Positions 8,782-18,293 of a stretch of DNA of 56,166 nucleotides are shown here, piece after piece (the first letter of the stretch is position 1; each line of letters starts with the position of its first letter). The notes under the pieces were generated by a model. That model had not been told where the DNA came from, ran no database searches, and saw only the letters and a list, made by a program, of their open reading frames with translations. This stretch comes from an uncultured Aquimarina sp. (lineage in GTDB: Bacteria > Bacteroidota > Bacteroidia > Flavobacteriales > Flavobacteriaceae). Location: contig CALFCI010000075.1 of the NCBI GenBank assembly GCA_937951135.1, positions 1 through 56,166 on the forward strand. Direction: 5' to 3'. A program made the position numbers and the translations under genes.

Positions 8782-9543
8782 CTATCTACTCAATGCCTTA
8801 TATTCTTCGTAACACTCGCTAATGGCATCTAGTATTTGTAAGTCATTAGCATATTTGATAAAATCAATAGAGTAGTTACAATTTCGTAATATTTCATCAA
8901 TATCTAAACGGTCTACTTGAAGTAATACCATTAGGGTAGCTCTGTCAAATTTAGTTTCTAATAAATTCCTGATTTCGTCATCCTTCTTCATTCTTCGAAG
9001 TTTTTTCAGGTCTTTTCCTTTTTTACCAAACATATTATACAGGAAATCCGCAGGATTCGAAATAGACTGTAATACTTTGGTTACGGCACTTGGCTGTCTA
9101 CTACCGCCTTCATAGCCCGAATTTAATCCGGAAATACTATAGCGATAATTATTGTATATCGGTATTTTTTTAGCGTCAATTTCTAGATAACCAGAGAGTT
9201 GAATCTTACTTACAACCACTTCTTCTAGAGCAATGCCTAGTTCTGTTAGTTTAAGTTTTACACTGCCAAATTTAATCCAGTCATTAGTGACCCTTACTTT
9301 TAGTGGTTTGTATCCAATATATGAAAAGTATAAAGTGTCATTTACATTCGCTTTGATGTTAAATTCACCTTTATCATCTGTTATGGTGCCAATAATTTTA
9401 CTAAGGTTAACAATGTGAACATTTTCTAATGAGGTGTTGTTAGCTTCGTTAACAACCGTTCCTGATATGGTGTTTTTTTCTTGCGCATAAGACGTAAGGC
9501 ATAATAGCATACATAATAACAATACGTAAGTGTTACTTTTCAT
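8782..9543 (-). CDS. Secreted carboxypeptidase-regulatory-like domain protein
   Basis: The 253-residue protein begins with a signal peptide (residues 1-20, TSYA-QE). Residues ~22-110 form a carboxypeptidase regulatory-like beta-sandwich with the typical start ISGTVVNEANNTSLENVHI, then TDDKGEFNI and LYFSYIGYKPL. The same domain caps many Bacteroidota TonB-dependent receptors, but no plug or barrel follows. The C-terminal half is helical and charged (LKKLRRMKKDDEIRNLL) and unlike anything I can name. It is probably periplasmic or outer-membrane associated. It converges with the small ORF at 8573 and is followed upstream by the helicase gene on the same strand. Confidence 0.75.
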   Translation of the reverse strand: MKSNTYVLLLCMLLCLTSYAQEKNTISGTVVNEANNTSLENVHIVNLSKIIGTITDDKGEFNIKANVNDTLYFSYIGYKPLKVRVTNDWIKFGSVKLKLTELGIALEEVVVSKIQLSGYLEIDAKKIPIYNNYRYSISGLNSGYEGGSRQPSAVTKVLQSISNPADFLYNMFGKKGKDLKKLRRMKKDDEIRNLLETKFDRATLMVLLQVDRLDIDEILRNCNYSIDFIKYANDLQILDAISECYEEYKALSR

Positions 9544-9647
9544 ATCTTATAAGACGGTTAAATGATCGTAATATTACATAAAAGCTATAGACTAGACCAA
9601 TTTATTGTCAAATATTATATAGAATGATAGTGAGCGTTATCAGCGAA

Positions 9648-11417
9648 TTAACGATCACTTCGTCTTTTTCTGTCTCGACGACCACCACCGCCACCTGATC
9701 CTCCGCGATCTTCTCGACCTTTATAGCTACTTCGTTTTCCGTCTTTTGGCTTGAATCCATCGCTTCTGCGTTTTCCTTTAAATCCACCTTTTTGGTCTCG
9801 GCGTCCACCTTTTCTTCTTCCGGAATCTTTAGAAACTTCTACATTAATTTTTCTTCCTTCGATTCTAAAGTCTTCAAAAATCTCAAGGACTTTTTCTTGA
9901 TGTGAAGCATCCGTATTGAAAAACGAGAAACTATCTTTAATGTCTACACGATTTACATCATCTCTACCTAGGTCTAGGGCATCTTTTAGTAAATCCTTTA
10001 AAGACATCCAATCATATCCGTCTTTTTCACCAATATTGATGAAGTAACGGGTGCTATTACCGTTGTTATCATAGCTATCACTACGTCCATCACTAGGACT
10101 ATTTAAATCTTTAGATTTTTTGTAGTAGTTATGGAAACGAGAAAATTCTACTGAGAAAAACTTTTTAATTAATTCTTCTTTACTAAAAGATTCTAAAACT
10201 TCATTGATGGCAGGGAGGTAGTTTTCAATATCATCATTGATTTCAGCTTTCCCAATATCATTTGCCAAATGGAATAACTGTACTTGACAAATTTCCTCTC
10301 CACTAGGTATATTTTTCTTTTCAAACTCTTGTTTGATAATGCGTTCTACAGATTTTATCTTTCTAACTTCACTTTTAGAAACAATAACCATAGAAACACC
10401 TACTTTTCCAGCACGCCCAGTTCTTCCACTTCGGTGTGTATAGGTTTCTATCTCATCAGGTAATTGGTAATTAATTACATGAGTAATATCATTAACATCA
10501 ATTCCACGTGCCGCAACATCTGTTGCAACTAGCATCTGGATCTGACGATTTCTAAAACTCTTCATCACAAGATCACGTTGATTTTGACTTAAATCTCCGT
10601 GTAATGCCGCTGCATTGTATCCATCTTCAATAAGATTTTCAGCAACTTTTTGTGTGTCTCTTTTAGTACGACAAAAGATTACAGAAAAGATATCAGGATT
10701 TGCATCAGCAAGTCTTTTTAATGCAGAATAACGATCTCTCGAATTTACTACATAATATTCATGAGATACATTTTTAGTTCCTGTGTTTTTATGCCCAACT
10801 GTAATTTCTACAGGGTTCTTCATAAAACGTTTAGCGATAGTAGCTACTTCTCTAGGCATTGTAGCAGAGAATAACCAAGTGCTTTTTTCTTCAGGAGTAT
10901 GTGATAATATGGCGTTAATATCTTCATAAAACCCCATATTTAGCATTTCATCAGCCTCATCTAATACGCAATATTTAAGAGAAGAAATATTAACCAATTT
11001 ACGATTAATCATATCTTGCATACGACCAGGAGTAGCTACAATAATTTGAGCTCCTCTTTTAATTTGTTTGGCTTGATCTGTAATACTAGCCCCTCCATAG
11101 ACTGCTACGGTGTGTAAGCTAGGAATGAACTTAGAATAATTTTTTAATTCATTGGTGATTTGTAAGCAAAGTTCACGAGTAGGAGCGATGATTAGCCCCT
11201 GTGTAATTTTACTAGAAGCATCCACTTTTTCTATTAAAGGAAAGCCAAATGCAGCAGTTTTTCCTGTTCCGGTTTGTGCTAAAGCAACAATATCCGTATC
11301 TTCGTTGAGTAGTATAGGAATAGCTTTTTCTTGTACTTCACTGGGCGTTTCAAATCCCATTTCATTCACAGCTTTTAATATAGCTTCTCCTAAACCTAAC
11401 GTTTCAAATTTGTTCAT
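9648..11417 (-). CDS. deaD: DEAD-box ATP-dependent RNA helicase (CsdA/DeaD-like)
   Basis: This helicase has the Q motif region (MGFETPSEVQEKAIP), motif I AQTGTGKT, Ia PTRELCLQI, II VLDEADEM, III FSATMP, and VI HRSGRTGRAG. A DbpA-type RNA-binding domain covers about residues 465-545 (RYFINIGEKDGYDW through KINVEVSKDS). The tail is basic and rich in Arg, Gly and Lys. This layout fits the DeaD/CsdA group acting in ribosome assembly and in cold-stage RNA remodelling. I place the start at the ATG at 11417, because the upstream TTG at 11423 would leave almost no leader after the TACCTTTG promoter at 11437-11444. Expected length is 589 residues. Confidence 0.92.
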   Translation of the reverse strand: MNKFETLGLGEAILKAVNEMGFETPSEVQEKAIPILLNEDTDIVALAQTGTGKTAAFGFPLIEKVDASSKITQGLIIAPTRELCLQITNELKNYSKFIPSLHTVAVYGGASITDQAKQIKRGAQIIVATPGRMQDMINRKLVNISSLKYCVLDEADEMLNMGFYEDINAILSHTPEEKSTWLFSATMPREVATIAKRFMKNPVEITVGHKNTGTKNVSHEYYVVNSRDRYSALKRLADANPDIFSVIFCRTKRDTQKVAENLIEDGYNAAALHGDLSQNQRDLVMKSFRNRQIQMLVATDVAARGIDVNDITHVINYQLPDEIETYTHRSGRTGRAGKVGVSMVIVSKSEVRKIKSVERIIKQEFEKKNIPSGEEICQVQLFHLANDIGKAEINDDIENYLPAINEVLESFSKEELIKKFFSVEFSRFHNYYKKSKDLNSPSDGRSDSYDNNGNSTRYFINIGEKDGYDWMSLKDLLKDALDLGRDDVNRVDIKDSFSFFNTDASHQEKVLEIFEDFRIEGRKINVEVSKDSGRRKGGRRDQKGGFKGKRRSDGFKPKDGKRSSYKGREDRGGSGGGGGRRDRKRRSDR

Positions 11418-11436
11418 AGTCAAATAAAATAAGCCG

Positions 11437-11444
11437 CAAAGGTA
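11437..11444 (-). promoter_or_regulatory. Promoter -7 element of the DEAD-box helicase gene
   Basis: On the minus strand the bases read TACCTTTG, an exact match to TAnnTTTG, 20 nt before the ATG at 11417. Confidence 0.6.
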
Positions 11445-11579
11445 CGTTTTATTATTGGCTTATTGTTATGCAAAGAATAGTTATTCTATTATTTAGGGTA
11501 TACTAATGAAGCAATGCGATATCCTGTATATTTGTGTCAAAAAAATACAAATGTGATGGTAAATCTATAGGTTTGCAGG

Positions 11580-12632
11580 CTATTTCTCAACCACTTTAAT
11601 CTCAAACAATTTATTCCAATTCTTTCCGGTAACGAAAATTTGTTTTGTATCTTTTTTATAAGCAATACCATTCAATACATCCAAATTTTCATGTTGCTTT
11701 ACTTTTTCACGTAGGCCAGATAAATTGATTACTCCTTCTAAGGCTCCATTTTTAGGATTAATGATAGCAATGCCATCTTTCTGCCAAGTATTAGCGTATA
11801 TTTTTCCATCAATCCATTCTAACTCATTAAATTTAGACTTAATTCCGGTATTTGTAGTCACTTCGATATAACTTAGTTCAGCAAGTGTTTCTGGGTCTAA
11901 GATCCATATTTTTTCGGTACCATCGCTTTTATAAATTTTAGTACCATCATTGCATAGTCCCCATCCTTCTTTACTTTGATTGTAACCAAAACTAGCCGTT
12001 TTTTCTAAGGTATGTAGATCATAAATGAATCCCTCTTTAGCTTGCCAAGTTAATTGTATGATTTTACCATCGATCACTGTAATTCCTTCTGCAAAAAACG
12101 ATTTATCAATATCTTTTTTCATTAGAACTTCACCTGTTGTCAATGCAACTTTTCGTAAAGATGATTTACCTCTGCGTCCAGTACTCTCAATTAAGGTATC
12201 ATTACTGAACTCTAACCCTTGAGTATATGCTTCTTGATCGTGAGGATATTCTGCGATGATAGTATAATGATATAATTTTGGAGCTTTGTCATTCAATAGG
12301 GTCACTTTTTTTGTAAGTACTTCTTGTGTACCTTCAAAAAACACAGTAGCCTTTAGGAATCGATTTCCTAGTCGTTCTTCTTTTAGTACTTTTTCAAAAC
12401 TAGTTCCTGTTGAAACCTGTATTGTAGTGTCTCCCAATTGGTATTGAATGGAGTCAATTTTGATGTTTTTCTTATTTTGGATCGACGCTTTTAGGGACTC
12501 ACCCAGCTTAATTTTGGCTGCTGTATTGTGAATTTTTATAGAAAACTGTTTTTTTTTGACTTCAGAATTACCTCCACAAGAGATAAATAGAATACTTAAT
12601 ATGATGGAGTGTAATAAGTTAGATGCGCTCAT
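11580..12632 (-). CDS. Glutaminyl-peptide cyclotransferase, lipoprotein
   Basis: The 350-residue protein has a lipoprotein signal (ILFISCGG, lipidated Cys about residue 19). Residues ~115-345 match bacterial and plant glutamine cyclotransferases, which are five-bladed propellers that convert N-terminal Gln to pyroglutamate. Visible signatures are YPHDQEAYTQGLEFSNDTLIESTGRRGKSSLRKV, KEGWGLCNDGTKIYKSDGTEKI, LNELEW-like FNELEWIDGKIYANTW, and VLNGIAYKKDTKQIFVTGKNW at the end. T9SS-exported proteins often carry N-terminal pyroglutamate, so a role in maturing secreted proteins is plausible. The N-terminal ~100 residues are an Ig-like region without a clear name. Confidence 0.87.
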   Translation of the reverse strand: MSASNLLHSIILSILFISCGGNSEVKKKQFSIKIHNTAAKIKLGESLKASIQNKKNIKIDSIQYQLGDTTIQVSTGTSFEKVLKEERLGNRFLKATVFFEGTQEVLTKKVTLLNDKAPKLYHYTIIAEYPHDQEAYTQGLEFSNDTLIESTGRRGKSSLRKVALTTGEVLMKKDIDKSFFAEGITVIDGKIIQLTWQAKEGFIYDLHTLEKTASFGYNQSKEGWGLCNDGTKIYKSDGTEKIWILDPETLAELSYIEVTTNTGIKSKFNELEWIDGKIYANTWQKDGIAIINPKNGALEGVINLSGLREKVKQHENLDVLNGIAYKKDTKQIFVTGKNWNKLFEIKVVEK

Positions 12633-12710
12633 GAGTTGAATTGTAATTTAAAGCAAGATATTTATTTTAATTGGGTTTAAAAAATCATTGTGAAATATGA
12701 GTAAAGATTG

Positions 12711-12718
12711 TATCTTTG
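12711..12718 (+). promoter_or_regulatory. Promoter of SRP RNA
   Basis: TATCTTTG matches the Bacteroidota -7 consensus. A TTG at 12688-12690 is 20 bp upstream, the expected -33 spacing. Transcription would start just at the 5' end of the SRP RNA. Confidence 0.75.
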
Positions 12719-12721
12719 CCG

Positions 12722-12817
12722 CGGCAAGTCCTACACAACCAGCTCCTGTTGAATCCTCCAGGGCGGGAACGCAGCAAAGGTAAATAGTTGTAGCGGTGTG
12801 ATGTAGGTAGCTTGCCT
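12722..12817 (+). ncRNA. ffs: Signal recognition particle RNA, small bacterial type
   Basis: The ~96-nt sequence folds as a single hairpin with the closing helix GGCAAG / CTTGCC at its two ends (12723-12728 with 12811-12816). The conserved apical core reads CAGGGCGGGAACGCAGCAA, with a GGAA loop flanked by the asymmetric internal loop that binds Ffh (4.5S RNA domain IV). A T7 run follows the closing helix and completes a terminator. It stands alone between a minus-strand lipoprotein gene and an SDR gene and has its own promoter. Confidence 0.93.
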
Positions 12818-12917
12818 TTTTTTATGTCTTTATGTGAGCAATCACAGCTAATAAATAGACAGCTGCCCCTTCAAGTATACGTCAAAAGAAATTTCATCAC
12901 CATATACCATTTATGAT

Positions 12918-13742
12918 ATGACAGAGAACAACACAACTCATAAGATTGTATTGATTACTGGAGGATCTTCGGGCATAGGAAAAGCAATAGGGGTATACCT
13001 GTGTGATAAAGGGTATACTGTTTATGGAACAAGCCGAAATCCAGATCAATATGCAGATTTTAAAGCCTTTAAGTTGTTAGCTTTAGATGTTAATGATACA
13101 TCTACAATTCAATCTGCGGTTCAATACATAGAAAAAAAGCATCAAAGGATAGATGTGCTCATTAATAATGCAGGTGTGGGCATCACAGGGCCTATAGAAG
13201 AAATACCAGAAGAGGAAATCTTTAATAATTTTAAAACCAATTATTTTGGTCCTATTAATGTAACAAAAGCGGTATTGCCTATCATGCGGGTACAGCGCAG
13301 CGGTATGGTTATTAATATTACTTCCATAGCAGCGTATATGGGACTTCCTTATCGCGGTATTTATAGTGCTTCAAAAGCTGCATTACATATGACATCTGAG
13401 GCTTGGCGAATGGAACTTAGTGCGTTTAATATTAAAATGACAACAATCGCACCAGGTGATTTTGCAACCAATATCGCTTCTGGACGTTATCATGCTCCTG
13501 TATTAAAAGATTCGCCTTATGAAAATGTGTATGGTAAAACTTTGGATCTCATGAATGCCCATGTAGATGAAGGTAATGATCCTACTGAAATGGCAAGAAT
13601 TGTATATGAAATTATAAGGCATGATACTCCTAAAGTGCATTATAAGGTAGGTGAGTTTCTGCAAAAGTTTTCTGTGGTCTTAAAAAAGATCTTACCAGAT
13701 ACTTGGTATGAAAAAATGTTGAGAAATCATTACAAGCTATAG
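12918..13742 (+). CDS. SDR family oxidoreductase
   Basis: The 274-residue protein is a classical short-chain dehydrogenase/reductase. It has the dinucleotide-binding motif ITGGSSGIGKAIG (about residues 13-25), LINNAGVG (about 83-90), and the catalytic Ser with YSASKAALH (Tyr and Lys about residues 150-156). The substrate cannot be read from sequence. The C-terminal extension after residue 190 (HAPVLKDSPYENVYGKTLDLM) resembles the group often annotated as retinol- or 17-beta-dehydrogenase-like, acting on lipids or quinones. It follows the SRP RNA and lies 150 bp before the transaldolase gene. Confidence 0.88.
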   Translation: MTENNTTHKIVLITGGSSGIGKAIGVYLCDKGYTVYGTSRNPDQYADFKAFKLLALDVNDTSTIQSAVQYIEKKHQRIDVLINNAGVGITGPIEEIPEEEIFNNFKTNYFGPINVTKAVLPIMRVQRSGMVINITSIAAYMGLPYRGIYSASKAALHMTSEAWRMELSAFNIKMTTIAPGDFATNIASGRYHAPVLKDSPYENVYGKTLDLMNAHVDEGNDPTEMARIVYEIIRHDTPKVHYKVGEFLQKFSVVLKKILPDTWYEKMLRNHYKL

Positions 13743-13851
13743 TGCTACTAAATTCTGAATTCAACAGTATAAATTCAGAGTTTATATTTGGTATTATTTT
13801 TATATTAGCACACTTACTATGTTTGGTGTATTTGCATAATTTTTATGTTTT

Positions 13852-13876
13852 ATACCATTTTATATTTGAATTCACC
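13852..13876 (+). repeat. 25-bp promoter-bearing repeat upstream of transaldolase gene
   Basis: This 25-bp sequence, ATACCATTTTATATTTG plus AATTCACC, contains TATATTTG (13861-13868), an exact TAnnTTTG -7 element 27 bp before the transaldolase ATG. The same 25 bases occur on the opposite strand at 14745-14769, downstream of the gene. It probably is the transaldolase promoter and also a member of an interspersed repeat family. Confidence 0.6.
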
Positions 13877-13894
13877 AAAAAAACGATATAACAA

Positions 13895-14548
13895 ATGAAA
13901 TTTTTTATTGATACTGCCAATTTAGAACAGATTAAAGAAGCTCAAGATCTAGGAGTGTTAGATGGAGTAACGACGAACCCATCTTTAATGGCCAAAGAGG
14001 GCATTACTGGTGCAGATAATATTATCCAGCATTATAAAAAAATATGTGAGATCGTAACAGGAGATGTTAGTGCTGAAGTCATCGCTACTGATTATGAAGG
14101 AATGATCAAACAAGGAGAAGAATTAGCAAAGCTAGATGATCAGATTGTGGTGAAGATTCCAATGATTAAAGACGGAATTAAAGCGATTAAATATTTTAGT
14201 GATAAAGGTATTAAGACAAACTGCACATTAGTATTTTCAGCAGGGCAAGCTCTATTAGCCGCAAAGGCAGGAGCTACGTATGTTTCTCCATTTATAGGAA
14301 GATTAGATGATATTTCTACTGATGGGTTAAATCTTATTGCTGAAATCCGTTTGATTTATGATAATTATGGCTTTGCTACTCAAATTTTAGCAGCATCAGT
14401 GCGGCACACAATGCATGTTTTAGAGTGTGCTAAAATAGGTTCAGATGTTATGACAGGTCCACTCTCATCTATAGAAGGGTTATTGAAACACCCATTAACA
14501 GACATTGGATTAGCTAAGTTTTTGGCAGATTATAATAAAGGAAACTAG
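13895..14548 (+). CDS. fsa: Transaldolase / fructose-6-phosphate aldolase family
   Basis: The 217-residue protein is the short TalB/FSA form. It begins [16 protein letters not shown] and has [14 protein letters not shown], the Schiff-base lysine in VVKIPM (about residue 88), and later [32 protein letters not shown]. These enzymes transfer or cleave a dihydroxyacetone unit in sugar-phosphate metabolism of the cytosol. Short family members include both true transaldolases of the pentose phosphate pathway and fructose-6-phosphate aldolases; the sequence here does not let me choose safely. It is monocistronic with its own promoter and terminator. Confidence 0.92.
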   Translation: MKFFIDTANLEQIKEAQDLGVLDGVTTNPSLMAKEGITGADNIIQHYKKICEIVTGDVSAEVIATDYEGMIKQGEELAKLDDQIVVKIPMIKDGIKAIKYFSDKGIKTNCTLVFSAGQALLAAKAGATYVSPFIGRLDDISTDGLNLIAEIRLIYDNYGFATQILAASVRHTMHVLECAKIGSDVMTGPLSSIEGLLKHPLTDIGLAKFLADYNKGN

Positions 14549-14560
14549 TTTCGTCATAAT

Positions 14561-14599
14561 AAACACCCACTGTTCGTTTTGTTTTACAGTGGGTGTTTC
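14561..14599 (+). terminator. Terminator after transaldolase gene
   Basis: AAACACCCACTGT pairs with ACAGTGGGTGTTT around a T-rich loop, a 13-bp perfect stem starting 13 bp after the stop codon. The final T run is short. Confidence 0.85.
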
Positions 14600-14600
14600 T

Positions 14601-14810
14601 GTTAATCTATAGAATTCCTCGAGGCTCTGTCTCGGGTGTATCGACCAGATGCAAGACTTTTAGAACCAAGAGTCAAGATAAAATAGTGTCTTGTTTCTTG
14701 GTTCTTGTAGCGAAGCGGTCTTATACCATTTTATGTTTGAATTGGGTGAATTCAAATATAAAATGGTATTATCTCTGATACCCTGATGGTGCTGCCTCTG
14801 GGGAGTTCAT
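14601..14810 (+). repeat. Interspersed repeat family B, copy 2, interrupted
   Basis: It matches copy 1 (5048-5196) and copy 3 (36629-36810) across most of its length, including CTCGAGGCTCTGTCTCG, CAAGACTTTTAGAACCAAGA and TTCTTGTAGCGAAGCGG. Between CTTAT and ATCTCTGATACC it carries an extra 47-bp palindrome absent from the other copies. The run of TTCTTG(G/T) units before GTAGCGAAGCG is intermediate in number between copies 1 and 3. There is no coding capacity, and 14811-14895 holds nothing else I recognise. Confidence 0.75.
14723..14769. repeat. 47-bp palindrome nested in family B copy 2
   Basis: ATACCATTTTATGTTTGAATT and its near-complement AATTCAAATATAAAATGGTAT flank a GGGTG centre. The right arm is the exact reverse complement of the 25-bp promoter-bearing repeat at 13852-13876. 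It splits the family B sequence, as judged from the two uninterrupted copies. Confidence 0.7.
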
Positions 14811-14895
14811 TTTATCCGAGCCTTGCCTCGAAATGTAAAAAATAGGTGTCTGCTGGATGCCTTGTGAGCTTGCTCCGAGGTAGTTGACTACATCT

Positions 14896-16338
14896 CTAGT
14901 TTTTTAGATGCTTTTCTAAGTTTGTTTTTTGATATGTAGTAATGACATCATGTAATTTTGGAGAGAATAACATGGCATTAGCCTTTATAATTAGTCCTTT
15001 ATTGTCCAGTAAGATAACTTTGCTTTTGTAATGAATTACAAGTTCATCTACAGCACATTTTCCACTTTTAAATTTATATTCTTTTTGATCATTATATTGA
15101 TTTCTTTTAATCAGTTGAAGCCATGTATTATTTTGTAAGATATCATCTTTGTTTACTGCAATAAAATCAACATCTGGATACATAAGCCGTAATGAAGCAG
15201 CTCTTCGATGTGCTTTGATATAATGATTTTTATTTTCGGTAGACCAAAAATATAAAGCAGTTATGGGTTTTTTAAGAATAGTAGATAAATACACCGTATT
15301 TCCTTGGGCATTGATTAATTCTTGATCTGGTATCGGTTTAGATGGTTTTAGAGTCGCAGTCGAAATTAGTAAGGTTTCTAATTCCTTTAAAATGGTAGTG
15401 TCAGGATTTTTATGAACATAATGTTTGAAAATAATATTTGAATCTTCATTATTCTCGCTATACAATAAAAACTTTCTAACCGTATTGCGAAACATGTTAT
15501 TTTTAATATAGGTATTTTGAATTAAACTATCAATAAGGTACAATTCATGTTTGGTATTTTCAAGAATATCACCTAAACTATCATGTTCTTTATTATTATA
15601 TACAAGCGAGGCATGGGCAATGTATTGTTTTAAATACCGATTGTAAGCATAAAGTCTTTTAAGTAAAGAATCATTATAATTAATATGTGTTCGGTATTTA
15701 AAGAAATCAGCAGGGGTTTCGTTGTGGTCAACGTTCACTATGGTTTGATTTCGTTTGCCATTATAAATTTGATTTCTAGAGTAAAAACCATATTCAAAAC
15801 TTGCTCGGGTAATGTGTTGGGCTAGGGGGCTAAATTGATGTTTTTTAGCAATACGTTCGTGTTTTTTTATTTGTTGCTGATAAAGAGAGTCTTGTTGTTT
15901 TCGAAAGCCTTTTGGAGAAAATTTTAGGTCAACAGTCCTGAATTTACTTCTTTTTTTTTCATTATGAAGAAACATATTGATCAAAAAATTATTTTTCTTG
16001 GCACCATCACCGGTAAATACTAGTGATTCGTCAAACTCTAATGTATTTAATCGCATTAGAATGCTATCCCCTTGTTCTAATAAAACAATTTGTTTTTCAG
16101 GATTGTGTTTAAAAGAGTATAGTCCATCTTGTAAAGTATCTATTCGATGTGAAAATCTATTATTGTGGTCTAAGTATAGCGTATCATTTTTGTTATTAAC
16201 ATCAAAAAGCACAACATAATTTGTATTAGGATTTACGATTTCACCTCCAAAGTAGGTGTATTCTCGTTGTGATTTTTTTGATGATTGTTGGCAACTGTAT
16301 ACACAACATAAAAGAAAAGCGAAGTAAAAATATTTCAT
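14896..16338 (-). CDS. Lipoprotein with thioredoxin-like fold lacking CxxC
   Basis: This 480-residue protein has a lipoprotein signal (CVYSCQQS, lipidated Cys at residue 16). Residues ~28-110 resemble the beta-sandwich (DUF4369-like) that precedes thioredoxin domains in Bacteroidota TlpA proteins. A long helical middle follows. Residues ~340-475 read like a TlpA/thioredoxin fold: IPDQELINAQGNTVYLSTILKKP, ITALYFWSTENKNHY, then FIAVNKDD. Where TlpA has WxxxCxxC, this protein has WSTENKN, so both redox cysteines are missing. It is therefore unlikely to be a disulfide reductase and may bind a ligand or partner instead. It is single in its strand context and its function is unknown. Confidence 0.65.
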   Translation of the reverse strand: MKYFYFAFLLCCVYSCQQSSKKSQREYTYFGGEIVNPNTNYVVLFDVNNKNDTLYLDHNNRFSHRIDTLQDGLYSFKHNPEKQIVLLEQGDSILMRLNTLEFDESLVFTGDGAKKNNFLINMFLHNEKKRSKFRTVDLKFSPKGFRKQQDSLYQQQIKKHERIAKKHQFSPLAQHITRASFEYGFYSRNQIYNGKRNQTIVNVDHNETPADFFKYRTHINYNDSLLKRLYAYNRYLKQYIAHASLVYNNKEHDSLGDILENTKHELYLIDSLIQNTYIKNNMFRNTVRKFLLYSENNEDSNIIFKHYVHKNPDTTILKELETLLISTATLKPSKPIPDQELINAQGNTVYLSTILKKPITALYFWSTENKNHYIKAHRRAASLRLMYPDVDFIAVNKDDILQNNTWLQLIKRNQYNDQKEYKFKSGKCAVDELVIHYKSKVILLDNKGLIIKANAMLFSPKLHDVITTYQKTNLEKHLKN

Positions 16339-16464
16339 GGTTGGTTGATACGGGCTAATTATTAGAGGTATGTTATTTGTTGCTAAGATGTTACTGGTAA
16401 AAAGTTAATTATTTTCAAATGTACGATTAAAAGTATATTTTTTTTTGAAGTGAATTGATTTTTC

Positions 16465-16472
16465 TACTTTTG
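16465..16472 (+). promoter_or_regulatory. Promoter -7 element of the ABC-F gene
   Basis: TACTTTTG matches TAnnTTTG and lies 32 bp upstream of the ABC-F ATG at 16505. Confidence 0.55.
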
Positions 16473-16492
16473 CAAAAATTAATGAATACTAG

Positions 16493-18136
<1,644 letters not shown>

Positions 18137-18156
18137 TTGTGTTGTCTAGATAATAA

Positions 18157-18198
18157 AAAATGAGGATGTCTATTGTATAGACATCCTCATTTTTTTTA
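18157..18198 (+). terminator. Strong terminator after the ABC-F gene
   Basis: AATGAGGATGTCTAT pairs perfectly with ATAGACATCCTCATT around TGT, followed by a T8 run, starting about 20 bp after the stop codon. Confidence 0.93.
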
Positions 18199-18293
18199 TG
18201 CGTATAAGACTCTAGTTATTTTTCATTTTCAATGACGTTTACTAGAATCAACTCAGGTTAAAATATAATAAAAAGAGCTCCTATACCACCATG

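Noticed and set aside
9608-9808. 66-residue acidic frame overlapping the helicase gene end
   Set aside because: It is an out-of-frame shadow of the repetitive Arg/Gly-rich helicase tail.
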